NCBI GenBank assembly: GCA_963753225.1
Contig: CAVWBQ010000021.1
Span: 584,299-648,298, forward strand
Reading direction: 5' to 3'
DNA from: Palsa-504 sp963753225
GTDB lineage: Bacteria; Actinomycetota; Actinomycetes; Streptosporangiales; Streptosporangiaceae
DNA: 64,000 nucleotides
Under the pieces are notes generated by a model. That model was not told where the DNA came from and did not search any database. It saw only the letters and a list, made by a program, of their open reading frames with translations. The stretch's first letter is position 1. Each line of letters begins with the position of its first letter. The position numbers and the translations under genes are program-made. Below are positions 1 to 7,407 of this stretch, in pieces.

Positions 1-459
1 GAACAGCTCGGCGACGATGTCGCATTCCCCGAGTTCGGCGATGGCATCTAGCCGGGCGCGGACGAAGCGGCGCACCGCCGGCTCGATCCCGGCGACCCGG
101 CGTGGGGTGTAGCCGCGGCCGATGAGCTCACGGAACCCGGTGTGCTCGGGCGGATCCAGCATCACCAGCGGCACGGCCTTCTCCAGGCCGGCCGCGGCGA
201 GCTCGTCATAGCCGACCGTCAGCCCGCTGGCCGAGGAGTACTGGCCGGTGTCGAGCACCGCCGCCTGCACATCGGAATACCGAGACAGCACCCAGTAGTC
301 GCCGTCTTGGACGTGGTGCGCGGGATCATCATCTCGCAGCGCCTCGTACATCGGCCACGGCGCGCGCCATGACTCACCCGAACACAGGCGGAAGCACGCA
401 GTTGCCGGAGCCACCACTTCCGCAGCATCCCCGAGCCCAGCCGCAGCCGTCAAGGCCAT
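1..459 (-). CDS. Cytochrome P450, N-terminal part (cut by window edge)
   Basis: Reading the minus strand from an ATG at 459 gives 153 residues that run off the window without a stop. The start has AGGAG about five bases upstream. The segment contains the P450 N-terminal pattern: MYEALR, YWVLSRYSDV, then LDPPEHTGFRELIGRGYTP and a VRRFVRARLD helix, which is the substrate-entrance and C-helix region of bacterial CYPs. The heme-cysteine and ExxR regions lie outside the window. Soluble bacterial P450s hydroxylate small molecules with ferredoxin or other reductases; the substrate cannot be inferred here. The family call is secure, the subfamily is not. Confidence 0.88.
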   Translation of the reverse strand, partial: MALTAAAGLGDAAEVVAPATACFRLCSGESWRAPWPMYEALRDDDPAHHVQDGDYWVLSRYSDVQAAVLDTGQYSSASGLTVGYDELAAAGLEKAVPLVMLDPPEHTGFRELIGRGYTPRRVAGIEPAVRRFVRARLDAIAELGECDIVAELF

Positions 460-744
460 AGGGCTCCTGCGCGGACGAGTTCACTTGGTCGTCAGGTCCG
501 AATAGGGATCATGGATCGCGTTCGGCCTACACAACAACGCCCCCGCCTCTCGCCTCTTCCCCTGCTCGGGCTTCACAGCCGCAGCCTGATGCCGATCCTC
601 GACGGCGCCCTGGGGCTACTCGAAGTCCATCAGCGGGAACGCGGCACTGCTCCACGTTGACTTCCGTCGCGTCCCCGGCGTTAACTGCGGCTGTCGGGAA
701 GGACCAGCACCGGTTAACCGCACCCTAGACGCAGGAGGTATCTC
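460..744. other. Intergenic region between divergent genes
   Basis: About 285 bases between the P450 start and the PEP-synthase-like pseudogene. It should hold both promoters. I saw no convincing ORF, tRNA or strong hairpin. An AGGAGG Shine-Dalgarno box lies at about 733-738, seven bases before the GTG at 745. Confidence 0.5.
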
Positions 745-1488
745 GTGGGTGCTCAGGTGCCGCTCGTGATCGCTCTGGACGACCTAGGTGCCGCGCCCGG
801 GCTGGTCGGAGGCAAGGGCGCCTCGCTGGCACGCATCGCACGCGCCGGTTTCCGTGTCCCGCCAGGGTTCCACGTGACGACCAGCGCGTACCACGATTTC
901 ATCGGCCGTGGCGGCCTGCGCGAGCCGGTGCTGGCGGCCATCTCTGCTGTCGACGTATCCGACGCGGCCACCTTCGACGCGGCCGCCGCGCGCATCGGTG
1001 ACCTGTTTGCCGACCAGCCCGTGCCAACGCCGACTGCAGCTGCGATCGCCGGGGCCTACGCCTGCCTCGGCGACGAGGTGTGCGGCAACGCCACCATGTT
1101 CCTGCACAGCGGCGACCGGATCAGGGTCGATGGCGGCAACGGCACCGTCGAGGTACTGCACCAGGCATGCGATGAGCGCCGCACTCTGCGCACTCGCTGC
1201 GCGCCAGGACATCGAGGTCGATGTGCAGCCACCAGCGAGACCCCGCGGCCTGGCGGAAGAGATGATCCCGTGGCCCCACGCCTTCGTTGCCCCCCGGCGG
1301 GGATCACGGCGGCGGGGACTTCGGCGGCTAAGGGGGCCGTGGTGGCAAAAAGGAAAGCGGTAATCTACTTGTGGCCGGATGGCCTGACGATGGCTCACAG
1401 CCCTGAGCCGCCGCCGGGCCGCGTGGAGACACCAGATGACGGACGGCGGCACGCTTCCGCGCGATCAGGCTATTGGCCTGGGCGGTAG
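745..1488 (+). pseudogene. PEP synthase/PPDK-like (PEP-utilising) enzyme, internally deleted remnant
   Basis: The GTG start at 745 has a good AGGAGG box. The first ~110 residues match the N-terminus of pyruvate-phosphate-dikinase/PEP-synthase-like proteins: VGGKGASLARI, then AGFRVPPGFHVTT, the beginning of the ATP-grasp domain. The sequence then jumps (around 1070-1090) to GDRIRVDGGNGTVEVL, the typical C-terminal end of the swivelling phosphohistidine domain. Several hundred intervening residues, including the rest of the ATP-grasp domain and the catalytic histidine, are missing. After about 1180 the frame is out-of-character Arg/Pro-rich sequence. This looks like a head-to-tail deletion, so no enzyme activity is expected. 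Confidence 0.72.
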
Positions 1489-1495
1489 GTCACCG

Positions 1496-4327
1496 ATGGC
1501 TGACCCGTCTGTGGCGGCCCCGGCAGCGGGCGCCATGTCCGGGCAGGACCTCCTGCTGGCTACCAAGCTGCATGTGCCCCGGCCGCAGCCGGGTTTTGTG
1601 CCGCGTCGGCGTCTGGTGAAGGCGCTGGGCGAAGGGCTGGCTAGGGGCCGGGTGCTGGTGTGCGCTCCGGCGGGATTCGGCAAAACGGCGCTGCTGGCCG
1701 ACTGGGCCCGCGATGGCGGGCGGCCGGTGGCGTGGCTGGGCCTGGATGGCGGCGACAGCGACCCGGCCCGGTTCTGGCGCTACGCGACGGCCGCGCTGGA
1801 CCGCGCCCGGCCGGGGCTGGCCGGGCGGATCAGCCCGCTGCTCCCGCGTTCGTCTGAGGGGCTGGTGACGGCCCTGATCAATGAGCTGGCCGATGATCCT
1901 GGCCCGGATGAGGTGCTACTCGTCCTGGACGACTACCATCTGGTCGACTCCGGGCCGGTGCACGAGTCGGTGGCGTTCTTGCTAGAGAATCTGCCGGCGG
2001 CCCTGCGGGTGGTGGTGTCCGGCCGGGTTGACCCGCCGCTGCCGCTGGCGCGGCTGCGAGCCCGCGGCCAGCTGGCTGAGCTGCGCGCTGCCGACCTGCG
2101 CTTCACCTCCGAGGAGGCGGCGGCGCTGCTGGGTGAGGCGGCAGGGCCTGGCCTTCCCGGCGCGGCGGTGGCGGCGCTGGTGGCCCGCACCGAAGGGTGG
2201 GCGGCGGGACTGCAGCTGGCCGGACTGTCGCTGCGGGGACACGCGGATGCGGCCGGGTTTGCGGTGGCGTTCAGCGGCAGCCACCGCTTCGTGCTGGACT
2301 ACCTGGCCGATGAGGTCCTTGACAGCCAGACCGGGCAGGTGCGCGCATTCCTACTGGAAACTTCGGTGCTGGAGCGGCTGTCGGGAGAGCTGTGTGATGC
2401 GGTCACCGGCCGGGTCGGCAGCCAGGCGATGCTGCAGGACATCGAGAGGGCGGGCCTGTTCTTGGTGCCGCTGGATGAGGTGCGCGGCTGGTGGCGCTAC
2501 CATCACCTGTTCGCCGACCTCCTCCGCGCCCGGCTCCAGGCTGAGCAGCCCGGCCGAGTGCAGGCGCTGCACCGGGCCGCGGCCGCCTGGTGCGAGGAGC
2601 ATGACCTGGCCGATGACGCGGTGCGGCACGCGCTAGCGGCCGGGGACGCCGCCTGGGCGGCGCGGCTGGTGGAACGGCACGTCGAGACGCTGCTCGGCCG
2701 CAGCGAGGGCGCGACCCTGCGCCGCTGGCTTTCGGCGCTGCCTGCGGAGTCGGTACGCGATCGTCCGCGCCTGTGCCTGGCCCAGGCGTACGGTGCCGCC
2801 CAGGGCTTCCAGGTGGAAGCACTCGAGGCCCTGATCGATGACGCCGAGCGCGCCTTTGCGGTCAGCGGCGACGAACCGTATGAGGATCCCGCCGGGCGCC
2901 CGGTGAGCGTGCTGGCCAATGTCCCCGCGGGAATCGCGTTCCTGCGCGCCTCGCTTGCGCGGCTTCGCGGCGATGTCGCCCTCGCGGTCGGCTACAACCG
3001 GCAGGCCGTGGCCCACCTGAGCGAGGACGACTGGTTGATGCGCTCCTTCGTGCGCTGGAACCGGGCGGTGACGGACTGGCTGGCCGGCCGGCTAGGGCCA
3101 GCCGAACGCGGCCTGGCAGATGTGCTCGCCGAGCGGCGGGCAGCCGACGAAGCGGTCCGCCGGGTAGGCGGCGAGCCCACGGAGGTCCTGCGCGCCGTAG
3201 AAGGCGGCGCGGAGTTCTTCGCTGGATTTCTCGCCATGCGCGTCTGCTACGACCTAGGCGAGGTACAGCGTGCCCAGGGCAACCTGGATGCGGCGCTGGC
3301 GACCTACCGGCAAGCGCTGGACACGGTCGGCCAGAGCAGCCAGACAGCCCACACGGGCCTGGCGCACGTGGGCCTGGCCCAGGTCTTGTACGAGCGGAAC
3401 GAGCTGACCGCTGCCCTTGACCACGCCACCCAGGGGGTCACGCTGTGCCGACAGCTTGCCTTCACCCCGCCGCTGGCCAGCGGCCTGGCTGTCATGGCCC
3501 GGATCCGGCACGCGCATGGTGACGTGGCCGGGGCCCTGGAAGCGATGGGCGAGGCTGGGCAGGCCGGGCCGAGCCCGCAGGTGATCGCCCTGCTCAACCC
3601 GGTGCCATCGCAGCGGGCGCGGTTGCTGCTGGCCCAGGGCGACGTCCGCGCGGCCGCCCAGTGGACAACGGCTGCTGGCCTTAGCCCAGACGACGAGGCA
3701 GATTACCCGAACGAACCGGCGTATCTGCTGCTGGCCAGGGTGCTGCTTGCCCAGAACGACCCCGGCCCGGCGCTCAGGCTGCTGCAGCGGCTGCTTGACG
3801 CCGCGGCCAGCCAGGGACGGATCGGCAGCGTCATCGAGATCCAGGCGCTGCGGGCGCTGGCGCTGGCCGCCTGCGTCGATCACGCCAGCGCCCTCGGCGC
3901 GCTGACCGAAGCACTCACCCTCGCCCGCCGGCACGGCTACGTCCGGGTCCTTGTCGAGGAGGGCGCGCCGATGCGCGCCCTCCTCGCCCAGCTGTCCTCT
4001 GCCCGGCCGGGCCAGCAGCATGCGGCTCGCCGCATCGACCCCGGCTACCTGGCCGCGCTCTTGCGCGCCTGCGGCCAGGCCTACGTGGTGCCGTCGCCGG
4101 GGCGGGCCGCTGCCGCGCCGCCGGGCCTGGCCGAGCCGCTGACCGACCGCGAGCTGGAGGTGCTGCGGCTGCTCGCCGCGGGCCGGTCAAACCAGCGCAT
4201 CGCCCACGACCTGGTGGTGGCGCTCGACACGGTCAAAAAGCACGTGACCCACGTCCTGGGCAAGCTCGGCGCCGCCAACCGCACCGAGGCTGCCGCACGG
4301 GCCCGGCAGCTCGGCCTGATCCCCTGA
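1496..4327 (+). CDS. MalT/LAL-type LuxR transcriptional regulator with ATPase domain
   Basis: About 943 residues from the ATG at 1496; an in-frame ATG at 1436 with GGAG upstream is the alternative start. The N-terminus reads TKLHVPRPQPGFVPRRRL, then a Walker A motif (APAGFGKTALL) and a Walker B-like LLVLDDYHLV, the signature of MalT-like STAND ATPases. The middle is a helical TPR-like region (two repeats of the LAQVLYERNEL kind). The C-terminus is a LuxR helix-turn-helix beginning PLTDRELEVLRLLAAG and ending in TEAAARARQLGLIP. Such proteins are ligand-gated activators. It lies directly upstream of a membrane protein/ABC exporter run on the same strand, which it may control; that link is inference. 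Confidence 0.9.
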   Translation: MADPSVAAPAAGAMSGQDLLLATKLHVPRPQPGFVPRRRLVKALGEGLARGRVLVCAPAGFGKTALLADWARDGGRPVAWLGLDGGDSDPARFWRYATAALDRARPGLAGRISPLLPRSSEGLVTALINELADDPGPDEVLLVLDDYHLVDSGPVHESVAFLLENLPAALRVVVSGRVDPPLPLARLRARGQLAELRAADLRFTSEEAAALLGEAAGPGLPGAAVAALVARTEGWAAGLQLAGLSLRGHADAAGFAVAFSGSHRFVLDYLADEVLDSQTGQVRAFLLETSVLERLSGELCDAVTGRVGSQAMLQDIERAGLFLVPLDEVRGWWRYHHLFADLLRARLQAEQPGRVQALHRAAAAWCEEHDLADDAVRHALAAGDAAWAARLVERHVETLLGRSEGATLRRWLSALPAESVRDRPRLCLAQAYGAAQGFQVEALEALIDDAERAFAVSGDEPYEDPAGRPVSVLANVPAGIAFLRASLARLRGDVALAVGYNRQAVAHLSEDDWLMRSFVRWNRAVTDWLAGRLGPAERGLADVLAERRAADEAVRRVGGEPTEVLRAVEGGAEFFAGFLAMRVCYDLGEVQRAQGNLDAALATYRQALDTVGQSSQTAHTGLAHVGLAQVLYERNELTAALDHATQGVTLCRQLAFTPPLASGLAVMARIRHAHGDVAGALEAMGEAGQAGPSPQVIALLNPVPSQRARLLLAQGDVRAAAQWTTAAGLSPDDEADYPNEPAYLLLARVLLAQNDPGPALRLLQRLLDAAASQGRIGSVIEIQALRALALAACVDHASALGALTEALTLARRHGYVRVLVEEGAPMRALLAQLSSARPGQQHAARRIDPGYLAALLRACGQAYVVPSPGRAAAAPPGLAEPLTDRELEVLRLLAAGRSNQRIAHDLVVALDTVKKHVTHVLGKLGAANRTEAAARARQLGLIP

Positions 4328-4353
4328 CACCGCCCCGGCAGCCTGCCCGGTAG

Positions 4354-4413
4354 CACCTTCGGGTGAGGGATCACCCGGCAGCGACATTCCACCCGGCCGC
4401 CACCTTCAGGTGA
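4354..4413. promoter_or_regulatory. Two copies of a 13-bp near-palindromic box upstream of the exporter genes
   Basis: CACCTTCGGGTGA at 4354-4366 and CACCTTCAGGTGA at 4401-4413 start 47 bases apart in the 156-base gap after the LuxR gene and before the membrane protein gene. Each is a CACC-TTC-GGTG palindrome. GGGTGA-GGGA-TCACCC (4361-4376) can also fold as a small hairpin, so part of this may be a terminator for the regulator gene. An operator for the upstream LuxR protein is a reasonable guess. Confidence 0.35.
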
Positions 4414-4483
4414 CGCCCGCGCGGACCGGAATTCGTACCGTTTCCCGAAGAGCCGGGCTACCCATCTGCAAATGGAGGATGTC

Positions 4484-5218
4484 ATGTACGACCCGCCTGC
4501 CTATCTGTGGGCGATCACCATCGCCGGGCCCGCCGCGGTCGCGGCTCTGACCTGCATCGTGCTGTACGGCGGTGCGGAACGCGCAGGCCTGGGCCGGCGG
4601 CGTTCGGCCCTGCTGGCCGGAGTCGCGGCCGTCGTGCTCGGCGGCTGGTTGACCGCCAGCGCGGTGATCGCGGGTCACGGCTGGTACCGCACTCTGCCGT
4701 GGTTTCCGGTCGCGGTAACTGGCTACCTGGCCTTGCTGCTGGCCCTGCGCCGGATCCCGATGGTGGCGCGCGCTCTGGCGGCACCGGGCATGATGAGCCG
4801 CCTGGAGTTTCCGCACATGCCCCGCGTGGCCGGGGTGGCCTTCCTGCTCTACCTGGCCCTCGGCCACCTGCCGGCGCTGTTCGCCCTGCCCGCGGGCCTG
4901 GGCGACATCGCCGCCGGTATCGCTACGCCGCTGATCGCGCGCAGGCTCACGCAGGGCACGGGCCGCCGCGCCGGCTTGTGGTTCAACGCGTTCGGCATGA
5001 CCGATCTGGTCGTGGGCCTGACCCTCGGCGCCCTCACCGGATTCCGGCTGCTCAACGTCACACCGTCCAGTGCGCCAATCACCGAGATGCCGCTCGCGCT
5101 GATCCCGACAGCGACCGTGCCGCTGTTTCTCGTCCTGCACATCACGGCCGTGTCCGCGCTGGCCAGGGCTCCGCGGACAGCACTGCCCGCCGCCCCGGTC
5201 ACTGCCACCGCGAAATAG
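4484..5218 (+). CDS. Multi-pass membrane protein, function unknown
   Basis: About 244 residues. An ATG at 4472 is also in frame, but GGAGG at 4474-4478 places the likely start at 4484 (MYDPPAYLW). The protein has about six to seven hydrophobic segments, for example AITIAGPAAVAALTCIVLY and FPHMPRVAGVAFLLYLALG, and an Ala/Thr-rich tail. No catalytic motif was recognised. The stop is only eight bases before the ABC ATPase start, so it is probably cotranscribed with the exporter and may be an accessory membrane component. Confidence 0.75.
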   Translation: MYDPPAYLWAITIAGPAAVAALTCIVLYGGAERAGLGRRRSALLAGVAAVVLGGWLTASAVIAGHGWYRTLPWFPVAVTGYLALLLALRRIPMVARALAAPGMMSRLEFPHMPRVAGVAFLLYLALGHLPALFALPAGLGDIAAGIATPLIARRLTQGTGRRAGLWFNAFGMTDLVVGLTLGALTGFRLLNVTPSSAPITEMPLALIPTATVPLFLVLHITAVSALARAPRTALPAAPVTATAK

Positions 5219-5226
5219 AGAGCGAG

Positions 5227-6210
5227 ATGGACGGCATCAACGAGGAATACGGCGTGGATCAGGCAGCCGCCGACCTGGACTGGTCCGAGCCGGCGGTCAG
5301 CGTGCGCGGCCTGGTTAGGCGCTACGGCGGCCACGAAGCGGTCGCGGGCATCGATTTCGAGGTGAGACGGGGGGAGATCTTCGCGTTCCTCGGCCCGAAC
5401 GGCGCGGGTAAGACCACGACGGTAGAGATCCTCGAAGGCTTCCGGCAGCGCACGGAGGGACGGGTTTCTGTCCTGGGGCACGACCCGGCCTCGGCGGGCG
5501 GCGCCTGGCGAGACCGGGTGGGCGTGGTCTTGCAGGAGTCGGAGCCCGAGCCCGGCCTGTCAGTCCGGGAGTGCCTGGCCATGTACGCCGGGTTCTATCG
5601 CGCGCCGCGGGATATCGACGAGACCATCGCCCTGGTCGGTCTCACCGAGAAGGCGAGCGCGCTCGGCACCAGGCTCTCCGGCGGCCAACGGCGCCGACTC
5701 GATTTCGCCCTTGCCCTCATCGGCGACCCAGAGCTCATCTTCCTGGACGAGCCGACCACTGGTTTCGACCCACCCGCCCGCCATGCCGCCTGGGAGGTCG
5801 TTGCCGGGCTCCGGCAACTCGGGAAGACCGTCTTCCTCACCACCCATTTCATGGACGAGGCGGAATACCTGGCCGACCGGATCGCGGTGCTTTCCGCCGG
5901 GCACATCGTGGCCGAGGGCACGCCGCAGGCGCTGGGCGGGCGCGACCACATGACCACGGCCATCAGCTTCACGCTCCCGGACCACGTGCCAGCGCGTGAC
6001 CTGCCACCGGGGCTAATCCCGCTGACCGAGCCGGGGCCCGGAGGATCGACCGTCGTGCACAGTGAGAACCCGCTCGCCCACCTGCGGATGCTCGGAAACT
6101 GGGCGCTCGGCCGCGGCTTCGAGCTCCCCGATCTGGGCGTCCACCGCCCGACCCTGGAGGAGGTCTACCTCTCCCTTACCAGACCCGCGAGCAAGAAGGA
6201 TCAGCGATGA
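5227..6210 (+). CDS. ABC transporter ATP-binding protein (drug/polyketide exporter type)
   Basis: 327 residues from ATG 5227. The nucleotide-binding domain is complete: Walker A GPNGAGKTTT, Q-loop VLQESEPEPG, signature LSGGQRRRLD, Walker B LIFLDEPTTGFDP, and H-loop TTHFMDEAEYLADR. The C-terminal extension (HRPTLEEVYLSLT) is typical of DrrA/CcmA-like exporters. It overlaps the permease gene by four bases (ATGA), so translation is probably coupled. The predicted role is to power export of a hydrophobic small molecule through the downstream ABC-2 permease. Confidence 0.95.
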   Translation: MDGINEEYGVDQAAADLDWSEPAVSVRGLVRRYGGHEAVAGIDFEVRRGEIFAFLGPNGAGKTTTVEILEGFRQRTEGRVSVLGHDPASAGGAWRDRVGVVLQESEPEPGLSVRECLAMYAGFYRAPRDIDETIALVGLTEKASALGTRLSGGQRRRLDFALALIGDPELIFLDEPTTGFDPPARHAAWEVVAGLRQLGKTVFLTTHFMDEAEYLADRIAVLSAGHIVAEGTPQALGGRDHMTTAISFTLPDHVPARDLPPGLIPLTEPGPGGSTVVHSENPLAHLRMLGNWALGRGFELPDLGVHRPTLEEVYLSLTRPASKKDQR

Positions 6211-6980
6211 TCAGGATGGCCCTGCACCTGTTCGGCTACGACCTGCGCGCCTTTCTCCGCAACCGCCAGTCGCAGTTCTTCACCCTGGCCCTGCCGGTGC
6301 TTTTCCTGGTGATCTTCGCGTCGGTGTTCGGCGGCAGCGGGCCCACTCAGGTCGCGGGCGGCCAGATCAGCACGTCGGTGTACTACGTGCCCGGCATCAT
6401 CGCACTCGGGGTTATCGCGGCGTGCTTCGGCAACCTGGTGGCCTCGGTGACCGCACAGCGCGAACGCGGCGCGCTGAAGCGCCGGCGCGCAACTCCCGTC
6501 CCGGCCGCTGCCGTCATCGCCGGGCGCATGCTCACCTCGGTCGTCATCGCGGTGGTCATGACTGCCGTGCTGCTCGGCATCGGGTGGGCCGCCTACGGCG
6601 CCCACGTCCCCGGCCGCACCGCCATGGCCCTCGCGGTCACCGTGGTGATCGGTGCCGCCTCCTTCTGCTGCCTTGGTTACGCTCTCACCTCGCTGATCCG
6701 CAACGAGGATGCCGCGCTGCCCACCACCACGGCGCTCACCCTGCCGCTCTACTTCATCTCCGGGGTGTTCGTCGCCGTCACAGTACTACCGCACTGGCTG
6801 GCGGACGTGGGAGAGATCTTCCCGGTCCGGCACCTCGCCGACGCGCTGCTCGTTGCCTACAACCCGCACACCACGGGGCTGGGGTTCGCCGGCCTGGACC
6901 TGCTGGTCGTGGCGGCCTGGGGAGTCGCGGGCCTTCTCATCGCTCTCCGCAAGTTCAGCTGGCTGCCGTCCGGACGCTAA
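6207..6980 (+). CDS. ABC-2 type transporter permease
   Basis: 257 residues with about six membrane segments, beginning with a cytoplasmic helix (LFGYDLRAFLRNRQSQFFTLALP). It contains the ABC-2 landmark QRERGALKRRRATPV and a late ISGVFVAVTVLPHWL segment. The start overlaps the end of the ATPase gene (ATGA), making an obvious two-subunit exporter. Length and topology are normal for DrrB-type permeases. The substrate is unknown. Confidence 0.93.
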   Translation: MIRMALHLFGYDLRAFLRNRQSQFFTLALPVLFLVIFASVFGGSGPTQVAGGQISTSVYYVPGIIALGVIAACFGNLVASVTAQRERGALKRRRATPVPAAAVIAGRMLTSVVIAVVMTAVLLGIGWAAYGAHVPGRTAMALAVTVVIGAASFCCLGYALTSLIRNEDAALPTTTALTLPLYFISGVFVAVTVLPHWLADVGEIFPVRHLADALLVAYNPHTTGLGFAGLDLLVVAAWGVAGLLIALRKFSWLPSGR

Positions 6981-7019
6981 CCCGGACAGCCACGCACCCA
7001 CCGTCACAGGAGGAAGACC

Positions 7020-7196
7020 ATGGCCAAGGAAGTCCAGTCCCGAGCCGGACGATGCTCCACGCACGGAACAGTCGAGGCAACGCGTGATGTCCCGAAAATG
7101 GGATTTCCCTTCGTCGTCTACGCCGTCTGGCGGGCCGTCGCCCAGCGCCGCCCGTTCCGCTGTCCAGAATGCGGGGCAGCAGTCCAGGCAGACTGA
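7020..7196 (+). CDS. Small protein with a C-terminal CxxC knuckle
   Basis: 58 residues. The ATG at 7020 follows an AGGAGG-type box (7009-7014) and starts 39 bases after the permease stop, so it is the fourth gene of the exporter run. The sequence ends FRCPECGAAVQAD, a half zinc-ribbon (CPEC), with an earlier Cys and His (RCSTHG) that could complete a four-ligand zinc site. The middle is a hydrophobic GFPFVVYAVWRAV helix. No family was recognised. The Shine-Dalgarno box and operon position support a real gene. Confidence 0.6.
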   Translation: MAKEVQSRAGRCSTHGTVEATRDVPKMGFPFVVYAVWRAVAQRRPFRCPECGAAVQAD

Positions 7197-7299
7197 GCCT
7201 GGCCGGAGTCCCTTCCGGGCCCAGCTCCGTGCCCGTCGTCCCCGGCATCGCCCGAAGTTCCCCGAGAGAATCCGAGCTACATCCATTTGCACACTTATG

Positions 7300-7310
7300 T
7301 AACTGAGTTA
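7300..7310. promoter_or_regulatory. Palindrome upstream of the BVMO-esterase gene
   Basis: TAACTGAGTTA is a perfect 11-base palindrome about 100 bases before the fusion-gene start, followed by a GTTAGC doublet (GTTAGCGTTAGC). This resembles the short dyads bound by TetR-type repressors, but no regulator gene is adjacent. Confidence 0.3.
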
Positions 7311-7407
7311 GCGTTAGCGGCAGAGCCCGGCAGGCTCCCAGGTGGGTAGCCCTCCGGCACCATCGAACCCGCCTTTCCCCAGTTCCGCTACTACCAGGGA
7401 GCGTCTC

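Noticed and set aside
4507..5226. Extension of the ABC ATPase open frame upstream of 5227
   Set aside because: It is a shadow of the membrane-protein gene in a second frame, rich in Arg and Pro.
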